DNA of 64,000 nucleotides from the NCBI GenBank assembly GCA_030765045.1, contig CM060963.1:120719735-120783734 (forward strand), in the 5' to 3' direction. Source of the stretch: Tenodera sinensis (lineage: Eukaryota; Arthropoda; Insecta; Mantodea; Mantidae). Of the stretch, positions 45,630 through 55,694 are shown one piece after another (positions within the stretch are counted from its first letter, which is position 1; each line of letters opens with the position of its first letter). The translations under genes were made by a program, and so were the position numbers. Below the pieces are notes generated by a model. It searched no databases, had not been told where the DNA came from, and worked only from the letters and a program-made list of their open reading frames with translations.

Positions 45630-46182
45630 TGGTACCCATTTTATAATATAATTACGTAGCAGCAGGAATATAGCAGCAGGAATAATGTTTTTACTGAAAG
45701 ATGGAAAGTTTGATTGATATCAGACGCTACTCTTATCTTCAGGGTCGATGGTTACAGAATGGAATGCATAAATCAACGTTCCTTTATCACAACATATTTA
45801 TTTGTTTAACTTACACTTTTAGCACCTTATTAATTAATCAATAATCTTCACAGTTAGGTAGAATCTACACTGTATAAAAGTATGGGTGAAAGTTACATGT
45901 TCACGCGCTATCAAAAAAATACATCCTTCCAACTTGAGCTCACAGACGCTAATGAATAAAGAGTCCCTGGCGTCGGTATGACGCAACACCGCCATTCTTA
46001 TGTATTCATCCGCGCAACAGTTCTCATTGGTTGAACTCAAAGTGACGAGAAATCATTGGCTATCTTGAATATTAAAAAAAAATAAGTCCCTGATACACCC
46101 AAATTAAAAAGAATTAGAAATTTACACACTCTTACAAAAATATTTACATGAACGACCCTCCATTGGTCAATATTCTGTCTCA
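45630..46182 (-). repeat. 5' LTR of element B
   Basis: 553 bp. It matches 41204-41741 with an extra tandem copy of tagcagcaggaata. Confidence 0.9.
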
Positions 46183-46297
46183 GTCCGATTGACCCGTTGA
46201 CTAACGATAGGTGTGGTCCTCCTTGCAAAATGGGGGTTTAAGTCGGGTGATGTAACTGCCACATTGTAAAACTGGTGCCCGTTAAGAAAACAGTTAC

Positions 46298-49200
46298 ATG
46301 AAAGCCACATACATGAATATGAGTCCTAAAGATAAACATTCCGGAGTTAAAAATGTCCCCCAATCGGATCTCCGGGTGGGGACATCTTTAGGCAAATTTC
46401 ATCACAATTCCAATACTTTAAGAATTCTACAATGGAATGCAGGAGGCATGTCCCAGCCTAAAAAACAAGAGCTAATGAAAACATTAAAAGACCAAGATAT
46501 AGATGTCTTCACAGTACAAGAAGCCAATATATCAGAAGAACAGGAAATATACTTTGAAATGGATCAGTACACTACACATATACTTCCAAAGGCTCGTCAA
46601 ATAGCAAGTGGTATTCGTACAGGAATTAAAAGAAATATGAAAGCTACTATCCAAATCCAAAAAACAATGGAAGAACAAGATAAATCAGAAATAGTTAAAA
46701 TTGAAGTATGGAAACGTAACTATCACTATAGAATTTACAGTATCTATAATCTTCCAGACAATACACTAGATCTAAATTCTATTCCCATAGAACCCAAAAG
46801 TATTTTAATAGGTGATTTTAATGCACACTCCCCTAGGTGGGGCTACAGAGATATAAATTCAGCAGGAAGAGTCATAGAAGACCTATTAAACTCATCAACA
46901 ATGGAATTAATATTTAATCCAAATAATCCACCCATTTACCTTCATTATAATGGTTCAGGTACAAATCCTGATCTTCTGATGGTGTCATCTGACATAATTG
47001 ACAGTACAAAAAGAGAAATAATAGAAGACCCAGGTTCAGGCCACAGAATCACCATAAACTCCATAAGAGGTCTAATAAATAGAAGTAAAAAACCAAAAAT
47101 TAAAACTTCTTGGAATTTTAAAAAAGCAGATTGGTCCAGTTTCCAAAATGAGATAGAAGGGAAGTGTAATATACTGTTAGAATCAGAGTTCAAGTCAACA
47201 GATGAAATGAATAAAAAAATTTGTGAAATATTATTGACAGCAGCCAAAACACATATCCCCAAAGGAAAGTTAAAGAAATATAGCTACTTTTGGTCTCCAT
47301 CTTTATCTAAGTTAAAACACGAAAGAAATATAGCAAGAGTCAAAGCCGAAAGAACCAAGTGTCCAGAAGATGTACAAAACTGGAGAAGAAAAGCAGCCAT
47401 TTGTAAGAAAGAATTAATTACAGCAAAGAGGGCCAGTTTCACAAATTTTGTAGAACATATGGACTATAGGAAAGATGGAAATAAAATATACAAATTCCTT
47501 AATAAAACAAAATTATCAAAAAATACAACTGAACCATTAAAACATAATAACAAAAGCTTAACTACAGATAGGGAAATAGCAGAATCCCTTAACAAGTTTT
47601 ATGCTCAGTCACAAAGAATACCCCAAGCATATAAAAAACAAGATAAGGCTATCCAAAAAACTATCAGAGAAACTAATAAGCCAAAAGGTATACGAAATGA
47701 TATTTTTATTCAGGATTTTAACGAAACAGAACTGGATTTAGCAATAGAACAATTACAGAACAAAAAATCTCCAGGACCTGACAAGATCCACCCAGAGTTT
47801 ATTAAACACCTTGGCAGAAAAGGAAAAGAAATCCTACTTAAACTGTATAACACGTGTTGGAGAATGACTGTACCTTCCGACTGGAAAAAAGCCACTATCA
47901 TCCCGATTTTAAAGAAAAACAAACCTTCAAACAATATTAATAGTTTCAGACCAATATCTTTGACCAGTGTTATTGCAAAAGTGATGGAAAGAATGGTGGC
48001 ATCTAGACTTAACTGGTTCCTTGAATATTACAACTTAATTAATAGTTCACAGACCGGCTTCAGAGAGAATCATAGTACAAGTGAAAATGTACTCCTACTA
48101 AGCCAAGACATCAAGGAAGCTTTCAATAGAAAGGAGGATACCTTAGCAGTATTCATTGATTTTAAATCAGCATATGACTCAGTCTGGAGAAACAAATTAA
48201 TTGAGAAGTTGCAATCAATAGGTGTGAAAAGTAACATGCTTAAATGGATAACTCAGTTTATTTCACAAAGATTTTGTGCCACAAAATATAATACATACAT
48301 TTCCAAATATAAACAAACACACCGAGGACTTCCACAAGGTGCTGTTCTGAGCACAACACTCTTTAACATATATATAAATGACCTTCCATTAACAATAAAA
48401 ACTTTAGAAACCAAAATTGCTTTATTTGCTGACGATGTAGTCATTTGGACTTCAGGCTCTCCAAAAAAACCTGAATTAATTAAAGACAGAATAGAAACAG
48501 CCCTAAACAAAGTACATGAATGGATCTCCAAAAACCTCATGACTATCAATGTGGAAAAAACAAATTATGAATTATTTACAGCAAAATACAAACCAGTTAA
48601 TATTAACATAAATTATAATGGTAAACCACACAAAGCAGTTGATGATGCCAAATACTTAGGCATCACTTTTGACAGAAAGCTAAGTTGGAAAAAACATATA
48701 ACAAACATCTCAGAAAAGGTTGAAAAGAAACTGCAAATCCTGAAAAGGTTAGCTGGCACTAAATGGGGCTGCTCAAGGAGAGTCCTTAACACAACATACA
48801 AAATGTATGTTAAACCAAACTTCTTGTACTGTTCTGAAACTTTAATAACAGCAGCAAATGCTAACATCAATAAACTTGAACAAATACAAAATCAGGCTCT
48901 TCGCCTAATCACTGGAGCAGTTAAATCCACACCTATTGATGCCATGCTTGCCTTAACACGGACCCCATCAATAACAACAAAAATAGAAGAACAAGCATTG
49001 CTCCAACACGAGAAAATGTTACGGCTGCCAAGCTCTAAATGGACAGAAGAGAACCTCCCCCCTTCAATCCTTAAAACTCATAGTAGTTTCCTAGAAAAGG
49101 TAACACAGATTAAATCCAAATTGAACATTCCTAACACCAGAGAAAATCTACTTATAAGAGAAAATCCATTGGAATTATTGCAACCTACCTTCAGTTTGGA

Positions 49201-50074
49201 ATTAATAGAGGAAATAAGTAAATCAGACACACCAAAAGAAATACAAAAACTTTTAGCTCTGGAAACAATCAATACTAGATATCCCACAGAAGAATGGCTG
49301 CACATATATACTGATGGATCCTCCAAGGAAAACCTTACTGGAGCTGGAGTTACATGTTCACATTTTTCCTTTTATCATTCTGTTGGCAGAGACACAACAA
49401 ATTATGATGGAGAAATAGAGGCTATACACATTGCTCTCCGACAATTATTAAATCTTCCCTTAAATAAATTTACCAAGGTAGTAATTCTTTCAGATTCGAA
49501 AGCTGCAATTCAGGGAATATGTTCAAATACTACAAAGAAGTCGACAAAAATTAGAGAATGCTACAAAATGTTAACACAACTCCAAAAAGTTAATAAGACT
49601 CTTCATCTCCAATGGATTCCAGCACACTGTGGAGTCATGGGGAATGAAGCTGCAGACTCACTTGCAAAGAAAGGCACAACAATGAAACAAAAGTCTAAAT
49701 TCAATTTCTCATATTCCTCAATAAAACGCTTGATCATTAAAAAATTTTCTCATTCATACCTACAAGAAATAGAAACAAATGCCAAAGATAAAAAATGGAT
49801 TACACTACTTTCCAACCCAGATATAATCCCCCAGAGACCAAGGAAAATAGCAGTTGCAGCCTTCCGGCTATTGACAAATCACGACTGCTTAGCAAGTCAT
49901 CTCTACAGAATAGGTATCTCAGCCTCACCAATGTGTGTCCTGTGTAATGATCCAGCAGAAATGAACGAATACCACTTGAAGACCTGTGAAGCATTAAGAT
50001 CAGAAGAAACTACAGTTCAAAAGTATTGGAAAGCACGAATGCTAATGGCTTCATTGCCAGATGTAAGGCACTAG
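46298..50074 (+). CDS. LINE-I polyprotein: endonuclease, reverse transcriptase, RNase H
   Basis: Intact 1258-codon ORF. Apurinic-type endonuclease about residues 40-265 ('LQWNAGGMSQPKKQ', 'TVQEAN', 'GDFNAHSPRWG'; the usual final SDH motif is SGH, 'PGSGHRI'). Reverse transcriptase about 460-800 ('SPGPDKIHPEFIKHLG', 'FRPISLTSVIAKVMERM', motif A 'VFIDFKSAYDSVW', motif B 'GLPQGAVLSTTLFNIYIND', motif C 'FADDVV'). RNase H about 1000-1125 with all acidic residues ('YTDGSS', 'GEIEAI', 'LSDSKAA', 'NEAADSLA'). C-terminal Cys/His motif 'CVLCNDPAEMNEYHLKTC'. It copies its own RNA at a nicked target. There is no separate ORF1. The ORF looks capable of full translation. Confidence 0.9.
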   Translation: MKATYMNMSPKDKHSGVKNVPQSDLRVGTSLGKFHHNSNTLRILQWNAGGMSQPKKQELMKTLKDQDIDVFTVQEANISEEQEIYFEMDQYTTHILPKARQIASGIRTGIKRNMKATIQIQKTMEEQDKSEIVKIEVWKRNYHYRIYSIYNLPDNTLDLNSIPIEPKSILIGDFNAHSPRWGYRDINSAGRVIEDLLNSSTMELIFNPNNPPIYLHYNGSGTNPDLLMVSSDIIDSTKREIIEDPGSGHRITINSIRGLINRSKKPKIKTSWNFKKADWSSFQNEIEGKCNILLESEFKSTDEMNKKICEILLTAAKTHIPKGKLKKYSYFWSPSLSKLKHERNIARVKAERTKCPEDVQNWRRKAAICKKELITAKRASFTNFVEHMDYRKDGNKIYKFLNKTKLSKNTTEPLKHNNKSLTTDREIAESLNKFYAQSQRIPQAYKKQDKAIQKTIRETNKPKGIRNDIFIQDFNETELDLAIEQLQNKKSPGPDKIHPEFIKHLGRKGKEILLKLYNTCWRMTVPSDWKKATIIPILKKNKPSNNINSFRPISLTSVIAKVMERMVASRLNWFLEYYNLINSSQTGFRENHSTSENVLLLSQDIKEAFNRKEDTLAVFIDFKSAYDSVWRNKLIEKLQSIGVKSNMLKWITQFISQRFCATKYNTYISKYKQTHRGLPQGAVLSTTLFNIYINDLPLTIKTLETKIALFADDVVIWTSGSPKKPELIKDRIETALNKVHEWISKNLMTINVEKTNYELFTAKYKPVNININYNGKPHKAVDDAKYLGITFDRKLSWKKHITNISEKVEKKLQILKRLAGTKWGCSRRVLNTTYKMYVKPNFLYCSETLITAANANINKLEQIQNQALRLITGAVKSTPIDAMLALTRTPSITTKIEEQALLQHEKMLRLPSSKWTEENLPPSILKTHSSFLEKVTQIKSKLNIPNTRENLLIRENPLELLQPTFSLELIEEISKSDTPKEIQKLLALETINTRYPTEEWLHIYTDGSSKENLTGAGVTCSHFSFYHSVGRDTTNYDGEIEAIHIALRQLLNLPLNKFTKVVILSDSKAAIQGICSNTTKKSTKIRECYKMLTQLQKVNKTLHLQWIPAHCGVMGNEAADSLAKKGTTMKQKSKFNFSYSSIKRLIIKKFSHSYLQEIETNAKDKKWITLLSNPDIIPQRPRKIAVAAFRLLTNHDCLASHLYRIGISASPMCVLCNDPAEMNEYHLKTCEALRSEETTVQKYWKARMLMASLPDVRH

Positions 50075-50106
50075 AAAACAACAACAACAACAACAACTGT
50101 TAACTT

Positions 50107-50867
50107 TTCATAACCACGCTCTGCTACCACTTCTCTGCCCCGTGGGGCAGGTTAATAAAATGGGGGAAAGAATTTGGATTTGTGCTGCTGGTGTTCAATT
50201 AAATGTTAGACAGGAAATACCTTTAAATACACATATATTGTAGTGAATAAGTAGATTATTTACAAAAATGGAAAATAGTTCACTGTACCAAAAATAATAA
50301 TCTGGGAACCTGTTCCCATTACTTTGGTCCCATTTGACCAAGAACATAAAACAAACTGAAAACATCAGTTAAGCTCTTCTTGAATATAAAAAGAAAACCA
50401 TTCTTTGGTTGAGCACATTAACATTGACAAAACTCACATATGAAGGCTGACTGACTGCGCTGTGTTGTATGCACATTCACACTACGAAAAACACGCAATA
50501 CCCGTTTGCTAATAATTAAGAATAGCTCGTCCAAGCGTATACACTAAACCCTTAAAACCGCTGACACTTGACCTTGCAACCTGGTACTAATGCAAACAAC
50601 TGCATTCCAATAAGTACCCTTTTTGGAGTCAATCGTGTCAGCTAAACTAATGGATCGAACAATATTCCCCTAGCACAAAATTTTTACAATGTACTCACGC
50701 CTTACTACTGAATTTACGAGAAATGTTGTTTAATCTAGCAAACAGCCAAAACCCATTTCATTAATCCCACTAAACAAAAGCATTTGCTCTGAGTAAAATC
50801 ACAATAGACAAAATATTAAGTTGTATCATTTAAGTTGTGTCTCATAAGTTGTATCTATAAAGTTGTA
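50107..50867 (-). other. Untranslated leader of element C
   Basis: Non-coding stretch between the 5' LTR and Gag of element C. Parts (ctgccccgtggggcag, gaacctgttcccatt) recur in reverse orientation at 56350-56550. About 500 bp of it (50345-50830) is absent from that copy. Confidence 0.6.
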
Positions 50868-51169
50868 TATTGCATACTGTATTCACGTAGCCATTACTGA
50901 TGCTGTCCTCCCTGTGCAGCCAACTCCTGAGGCTCGAAGATGATCAGAGCCTTGGCGTAGATCAATTGCCCCTTGACTGTCGCTCGCGGCCCTTTATATA
51001 CGGGCTGGTGTGGTCAAACGGCAAAAGACAGCAGACCACAGCATTTTGATGTGGTAGTACCCGTCACAAAATCACCTGCAATCCTTGTAGGTACTGCAGG
51101 GCGCTGTAATACCAAGTGGGGGTGAAACATCGCCTTGCGTTCCATTCATAAACATGGCAATATGCCACA
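50868..51169 (-). repeat. 5' LTR of element C
   Basis: On the plus strand from gcatactgtattcacg to atatgccaca. Lacks about 13 bp near the inner end relative to 56012-56331. Confidence 0.75.
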
Positions 51170-51189
51170 GACTTATAGATGGCTTTCTG

Positions 51190-51570
51190 GTTTGGCTAGA
51201 TATACTGTTGTCACAGTAGACAAGAACTTTATGAAGAATGCAACAACTCTTCTGAACTTAAAAAATACATTAGTAAAATTTACATCAGAAACAAAATCCA
51301 GCAATATGCTCACCTTTATTGATAAAAAAGATCCATGAGGGATCAGAATAAAATTAGTTCATGCATCCGCAGAAAAGACACATACAAGGATAACCACATT
51401 AAAAATGATTGCTACAACACCAGGGAGCGCAAATATGGAGTAATAAACAACCTGATATTGTCGTTGCACTTTGCAGAACATCTATGTGTAAAAACAAACT
51501 ATTCAGGAGAAGCAAAAAGCATTCCCAATCTTATACAAACTGTCAATAATGCATGTAAGCTGCATAAACA
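51190..51570 (+). pseudogene. Penelope-like reverse transcriptase, C-terminal fragment
   Basis: In two frames: 'LNLKNTLVKFTSETKSSNML' with 'FIDKKD', then 'CIRRKDTYKDNHIKNDCYNT', 'YGVINNLILSLHFAEH'. This matches the end of the reverse transcriptase of Penelope-like elements (the K-P-T-x-T-D and H-K-x-A-x-x-N-x-x-I region, here degenerate). It directly flanks the LTR of element C. Confidence 0.55.
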
Positions 51571-51707
51571 TGTGAAACAGAATTTATTTTTTATTTTGTT
51601 GTTTAAAAACACTGTCAATTGCCAGGATCATATCAGCATCACCAGTGTGCTTTAATTTCAGGAGTTCTTTTACATGACATGGAGCTGTCATTTTTAAGCA
51701 CACTTAA

Positions 51708-51792
51708 AGACCATCAGTCTGGGTCGGAACTGGAACCCGCAACCTTGGGATCCATAGGCCAGCGTCTAACCAACTGAGTCACCCAGACCGAC
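51708..51792 (-). mobile_element. tRNA-like SINE head or tRNA pseudogene
   Basis: On the minus strand gactcagttggttagacgc (box A) and ttgcgggttccagttcc (box B) are spaced as in a tRNA. The acceptor pairs only partly (GTCTGGGT with ACCCAGAC). No body family was recognised. Confidence 0.5.
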
Positions 51793-51799
51793 TGTGAGT

Positions 51800-52271
51800 G
51801 TGAAATGGTAGATGTTATATTGATTATGCTAGTTAATGTTACAACATTACTAAGATAAGTGAAGTTTTTAGTTTCTAATTTGTTCTTTCTTTAGAATCTT
51901 GTTGCTTCACTGTTAATAACTTCATTTTCCTTAATTAACAGAAATGTTCTCTTCTTCCAGGATTTCACATAACCTCTTCCTTTGTATATATTTGTCCCAT
52001 TATCTTTAAATCATAACTTATAAATTTCATGCAATTATGTTAACAAATTTAAAGTTAGATTTCACATAAACTCGATTACTAGAGGATTGACAATAGTGGC
52101 CTACCACTTTAGAAATTATCTCCAACCACTGTTTCACGGAATTTTATTTACATTTCTTTGAACTGCTTATGTCATCATGTTGGGCCAAATTTTTACATTT
52201 TCTTGTTTCTTCATTTTTTGCCTTGTTACTATTGTTACACAAATGGAAAGGTTTTATCCATGCATTCTTTT
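51800..52271. other. Sequence without recognised gene
   Basis: AT-rich intronic DNA. Nothing identified. Confidence 0.4.
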
Positions 52272-53107
52272 TTAGGCCTGTAAGTGCAAAGAAAAGTTCT
52301 TGCAGACTCTGACTTTCTCTTCAGCTTCTGTAGGCAAATAACAGTCGTAGCCATACATTTTCTTTGGCAGCTCCTCAACAATTCTGCTTACTTTCCTCCT
52401 AATAGTTGTAAAAAAATTCACTAATCCATATACATGCACCTTCTTTTCATCCCATGAGCTAAATAGCCACATTGTTTGGTGAACTTTTCTCTTCGTCAAT
52501 TTCACTACACATAAAACTCCTCTCTTTTATTAATTGCTTTCTTTGCTTATGTGAGCATGTTATCAAAAGAAGTTTATGCCCATCTCCTTCAAAAACATTA
52601 TAATACCTATTTCCTTTGTATTTTCTCTCTTGCCATTTTTTACCATGGAGTCTTAACTTTTTGTTTACATTATCATGATTCCTTTTACATGAAGCTTGGA
52701 CTTTACTGTTTTGTTCATTTGTTTTAGTCCCTTCTTCTTTGTTTTCATTTGAGCTCTATGTCTTGTCATCATAACTTCATTTTCATTTGAAAGTGCTAGA
52801 ACAGATAGGTGATCATCATCTATATCTTCATTTCCATAAGTAGAACATACATAAGTGGGTGGAGCAGTTTGTTTATCATATTGTACAGGAATTGGACCAG
52901 CATCCATAGGGTAAACCAGAAAGTCATCTGGCAAGTTATGTTGATAAATTAATAATTTATTCATATCAAGAAAAACGTGAGTTACATAATGTGATTAATC
53001 TTCTCTAATGGATTACTTACCTGGCAAAAGATCATCTTCCTGGTTTTTACTCAAAACCCAAGAGCTAGCTGCACTAACACCTTTCCTCTGCTAGACATTG
53101 TTAATTA
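52272..53107 (-). pseudogene. Intron-bearing transposon-type gene, broken
   Basis: Minus strand. A start (ATG 53107, 'MSSRGK') with a one-base frame error leads to 'WVLSKNQEDDLLP'. A consensus donor (GTAAGT, 53020) and an acceptor (TTGCCAG, 52928) remove a 93-bp intron and restore 'DDFLVYPMDAGPIPVQYDKQ'. An acidic linker follows ('NEDIDDDHLSVLALSNENEV'), then a frameshift, a basic region, another frameshift, and 'YGYDCYLPTEAEEKVRVCKN' near the end. This layout (MSSRG start, acidic linker, basic patch, Cys-bearing V-C-K-x-F end) is one I know as a multicopy insect protein of probable transposon origin. The catalytic part, if any, is absent. Function not known. Confidence 0.5.
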
Positions 53108-53559
53108 ACACAGTATTGTGAATATATGGCCAACAATGCACAAATTAGCTTTCATTGTTAGTGGTAGCTTTAAGAAGAGTGCACATAAATAGGTACATGG
53201 GTAAATTCCTGGGATTTATCAGTTAAAAATCTGCTACATGTACCAGAGGTAACATAAAAGGTACTTTAAGAGCATTGAATTGAACATTGCTATTGAATAA
53301 CGCAGCACATAGCAGATTAAAGGATCAATTCTGAAGTATTCCACACAGCGATTTCTACTTTTTATAAAAAAATTAATATTTAATTGTCGGGTTATAAGGA
53401 ATGATTTTAGAGAATTTTCTGTTCATTTTGTGCTATATAACTAAATTTCACCAAACAAATCACATAGTGGTTTTTTGAGGTCCAACAATGATATATTATG
53501 TTGTGGGACATAGTGCTAGATATAAATAAAATTAAATATGAATAAATATATCTATGAAC
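53108..53559. other. Sequence without recognised gene
   Basis: AT-rich. Nothing identified. Confidence 0.4.
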
Positions 53560-54695
53560 ACAAAAGAATACAAGATACTGGAAATTGTATGTAACAATGA
53601 TCTCATTGAAGAGATTGTAGGTAAGAAGATAAAGAAATTCAGAAAGAAAAAATAAAGGAAGTAAGCAACAGAGTTGCAGAGTTCAAACAAATCTTCCACA
53701 CATGGGCCTTGAGAAATTCACAAAAATATTCAAAGAATAATTATAACCCTAGTACTAACTAACAAGCATTGCTTAAAAACATACTTAGGACCAACACCAA
53801 GGATAATATTCCAGTAGGAAAAACCTCTGGTATCCATGAAATTGGATATAAAGATTTCAAAAAAGAATACATAGCAAAGACAAAGAGAAATATAGATACA
53901 AGGTTTCAAGAACAAGTGAGATATGTGAAGTATAAACAGATGGAAAATTAACAGTTGCAGGGCATTTTAGATCCACAGAGAAAGTTAAGCTTTTAAAGCT
54001 TCTCTTCAAATCAGAAATTCCTCACAGATCTGTATGAAATTACTAAAATTTCACTAAATACTAGATATACCAACACTCTGATAGTCTTTATCAGAATCAT
54101 AATATTGCATGAATATTACTAAATTTCATACATCAAAACTAGAACAAATTACCAGAGGTGTGGTAACACAATCTTTCTTGGGCCTGTCAGCTTAAATGAA
54201 ATGAAGAAAATTAATAAAGATTTTAAAAATAAGAAATCCAAAGTGTAAGATGATGCACCAGATTACGCACTAAAGTAATGCTATGAGCACATTATAGAGT
54301 CTCTCTGCTACTTAACAAACCTATTAATAACCATGGGACAGTTTCCTTAGCAGCTAAAATTATCAATAGTTTAATCACTGTTCAAGAAATTTCAGAATAA
54401 GAGCTAGGAAACTATAAACCAGTGTCACTATTATCTGTCTTCCCAAAGATTTTAGAAAATTTTATGTATGCAAGATTATCAAAATTTCTAAAAAATATAT
54501 GATCTCTTATCTAAAAATCACATTGGTTTCAGAAAGGCTTCCATGCATTTTCTTAAGCATGCCTACAAAGAAACATATAAAAGAGGATGTACTATATTTA
54601 TCTGTAGACTTGTTCAAAGCATTTGATCTAGTGAATTGTAATATTCTATGCCTGAAGCTAGAAGCATTATGGATACAGGGAGTAGCATTAAAATG
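53560..54695 (+). pseudogene. Decayed LINE reverse transcriptase
   Basis: In several frames: 'ELGNYKPVSLLSVFPKILEN' (about 54400-54460) and 'VDLFKAFDLVNCNIL' with 'GVALKC' (about 54600-54695). These are motif 1-2 and motif A (the FCDLSKAFDCVNH type) of a CR1/Jockey-like reverse transcriptase. Motifs B and C are missing: the sequence is cut by the LINE-II fragment that follows. Many stops. Confidence 0.65.
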
Positions 54696-54740
54696 TTAGC
54701 TAATGCTAGATTTTTGACAACTAAGTCATTAATCCTTCAT
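54696..54740 (-). mobile_element. Short LINE-II 3'-end fragment
   Basis: The plus strand gttagctaatgctagattt..., with ctaagtcatta, is the complement of the last bases of LINE-II (compare 17035-17070 and 62750-62780). Flanks were not resolved. Confidence 0.55.
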
Positions 54741-54839
54741 TAAAATGGATTAGGTCTTATTTGGAAAACATTATCCTATACAAATCATCTCTTTAGAATG
54801 GGGGGTGGTGGGGGGGGAGGTTACTGTCAACAGTGAGAT

Positions 54840-55694
54840 CATTTGGGTCATTGTTTTAAATGGGAAAGCTAACAGACCAATGGATAGGTGGTTTGTTGAT
54901 TTTATTGGCAGTTTTCCCAAGAGTAAGCAGGGTCGTCGTTTAGTACTTGTTGTAGTGGATTCATTTTCTAAATATGTGTGGTTGATTTCCACGAATGATG
55001 CTGCATCAGCAAGTGTTGTAAGTATGTTGAAAGGTATTATTGCTTCATTTGGGGTGCCTAAGGTAATTGTTTCAGATAATGCAATATGTTTCACTTCAAA
55101 TGTATTTCGTACATTTTGCTTTAATTTAGGTGTTAGACACTGACCACCACTCTTTGCTGTCCTCAGTCGTCACAGAGCGAGAGAGTAAATAGCAATTTGA
55201 AGAAAGCGTTAATTGCCTATCATCACAAGGATCATTCTAGTTGGGATAAGAATCTGTATTGGATTCAGTTTGCACTTAATTGTGCTCAGCATGAGGCACA
55301 CTGTCAGTGCCCCTTCAACTTAATGATGTCGTTTCCGCCGAATTGTCCATCAGCAAATATTTGGAAATTGTAGGGTATTTTGGCTGACCATCCAGAGCAA
55401 CGAGACATTTGCTCAGTCTGGAATCGAGTTCATAATAATTTATGGTAATCCCAGGCTATGAGAGCTACACAGTATAACAGGCGACGTAAGCAGCATTTGT
55501 TTAAGTTAGGAGACAAGGTATATCTTAAAAATTATTCGAGAAGTTCAGCAATTAATAAACTTAGTGCAAAGTTAGCCCCAAGGTATCATGGACCATGGAC
55601 TACTGTTAGATTTCTTTCACCAGTAACAGTTTGGCTTGAGCGCGATATGATCCCTGGTGGTAAACAAGCACACGTCTCACAATTGAAGCCATGA
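54840..55694 (+). pseudogene. Integrase of family C, second copy
   Basis: The same protein as 27125-26106 but in plus orientation. The core is at 54880-55140 ('MDRWFVDFIGSFPKSKQGR'), then a frameshift, then the C-terminal domain 55458-55694, which keeps 'DKVYLKNYSRSS' lost from the other copy. It ends 'QAHVSQLKP' and TGA. The zinc-binding region is missing: the left edge is at about 54840 next to a G-rich stretch. Confidence 0.85.

Larger units (their letters stand above)
41204..46182 (-). mobile_element. LTR element B: gag-retaining, pol-deleted
   Basis: LTRs are 41204-41741 (3') and 45630-46182 (5'); target duplication gtcc (41200-41203 and 46183-46186). The LTR pair differs by only a few substitutions and a 15-bp duplication, so it is young. 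Internal layout equals element A: tRNA-Lys site, coiled-coil Gag with capsid, integrase tail, minisatellite, purine tract. It lies in the 5' UTR of LINE-I. Confidence 0.9.
40969..50091 (+). mobile_element. LINE-I, full length, split by LTR element B
   Basis: Flanked by aacaactgttaactt (40954-40968; 50092-50106, merging with the AAC tail). The body is 40969-41203 plus 46187-50091. It has a ~345-bp 5' UTR, one long ORF and an (AAC)n tail. EN, RT and RNase H place it in the I superfamily (I/Nimb/Ingi-like). It is inserted in the leader of element C, 5' of its Gag. Confidence 0.85.
25469..51169 (-). mobile_element. Gypsy-like element C, split by hAT3 and LINE-I (composite)
   Basis: In minus-strand order: 5' LTR (51169-50868), leader (50867-50107), LINE-I insertion, Gag (40763-39560), protease (39476-39180), RNase H (39140-38776), hAT3 insertion, integrase (27125-26106), 3' LTR (25788-25469). 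The parts occur once each, in canonical order and in one orientation, and are joined only across identified insertions. I therefore read them as a single old element about 5 kb long before insertion. The reverse transcriptase palm is missing between protease and RNase H. Confidence 0.7.

Noticed and set aside
41394..46040. 68-codon ORF present twice ('MSSTNENCCADEYIRMAVLR')
   Set aside because: It lies in both LTRs of element B and is duplicated with them. It is not supported by the related LTRs, where the frame is broken.
51708..51792. Functional tRNA gene on the minus strand
   Set aside because: The arms pair only partly and there is no clean acceptor end; more likely a SINE head or tRNA pseudogene.
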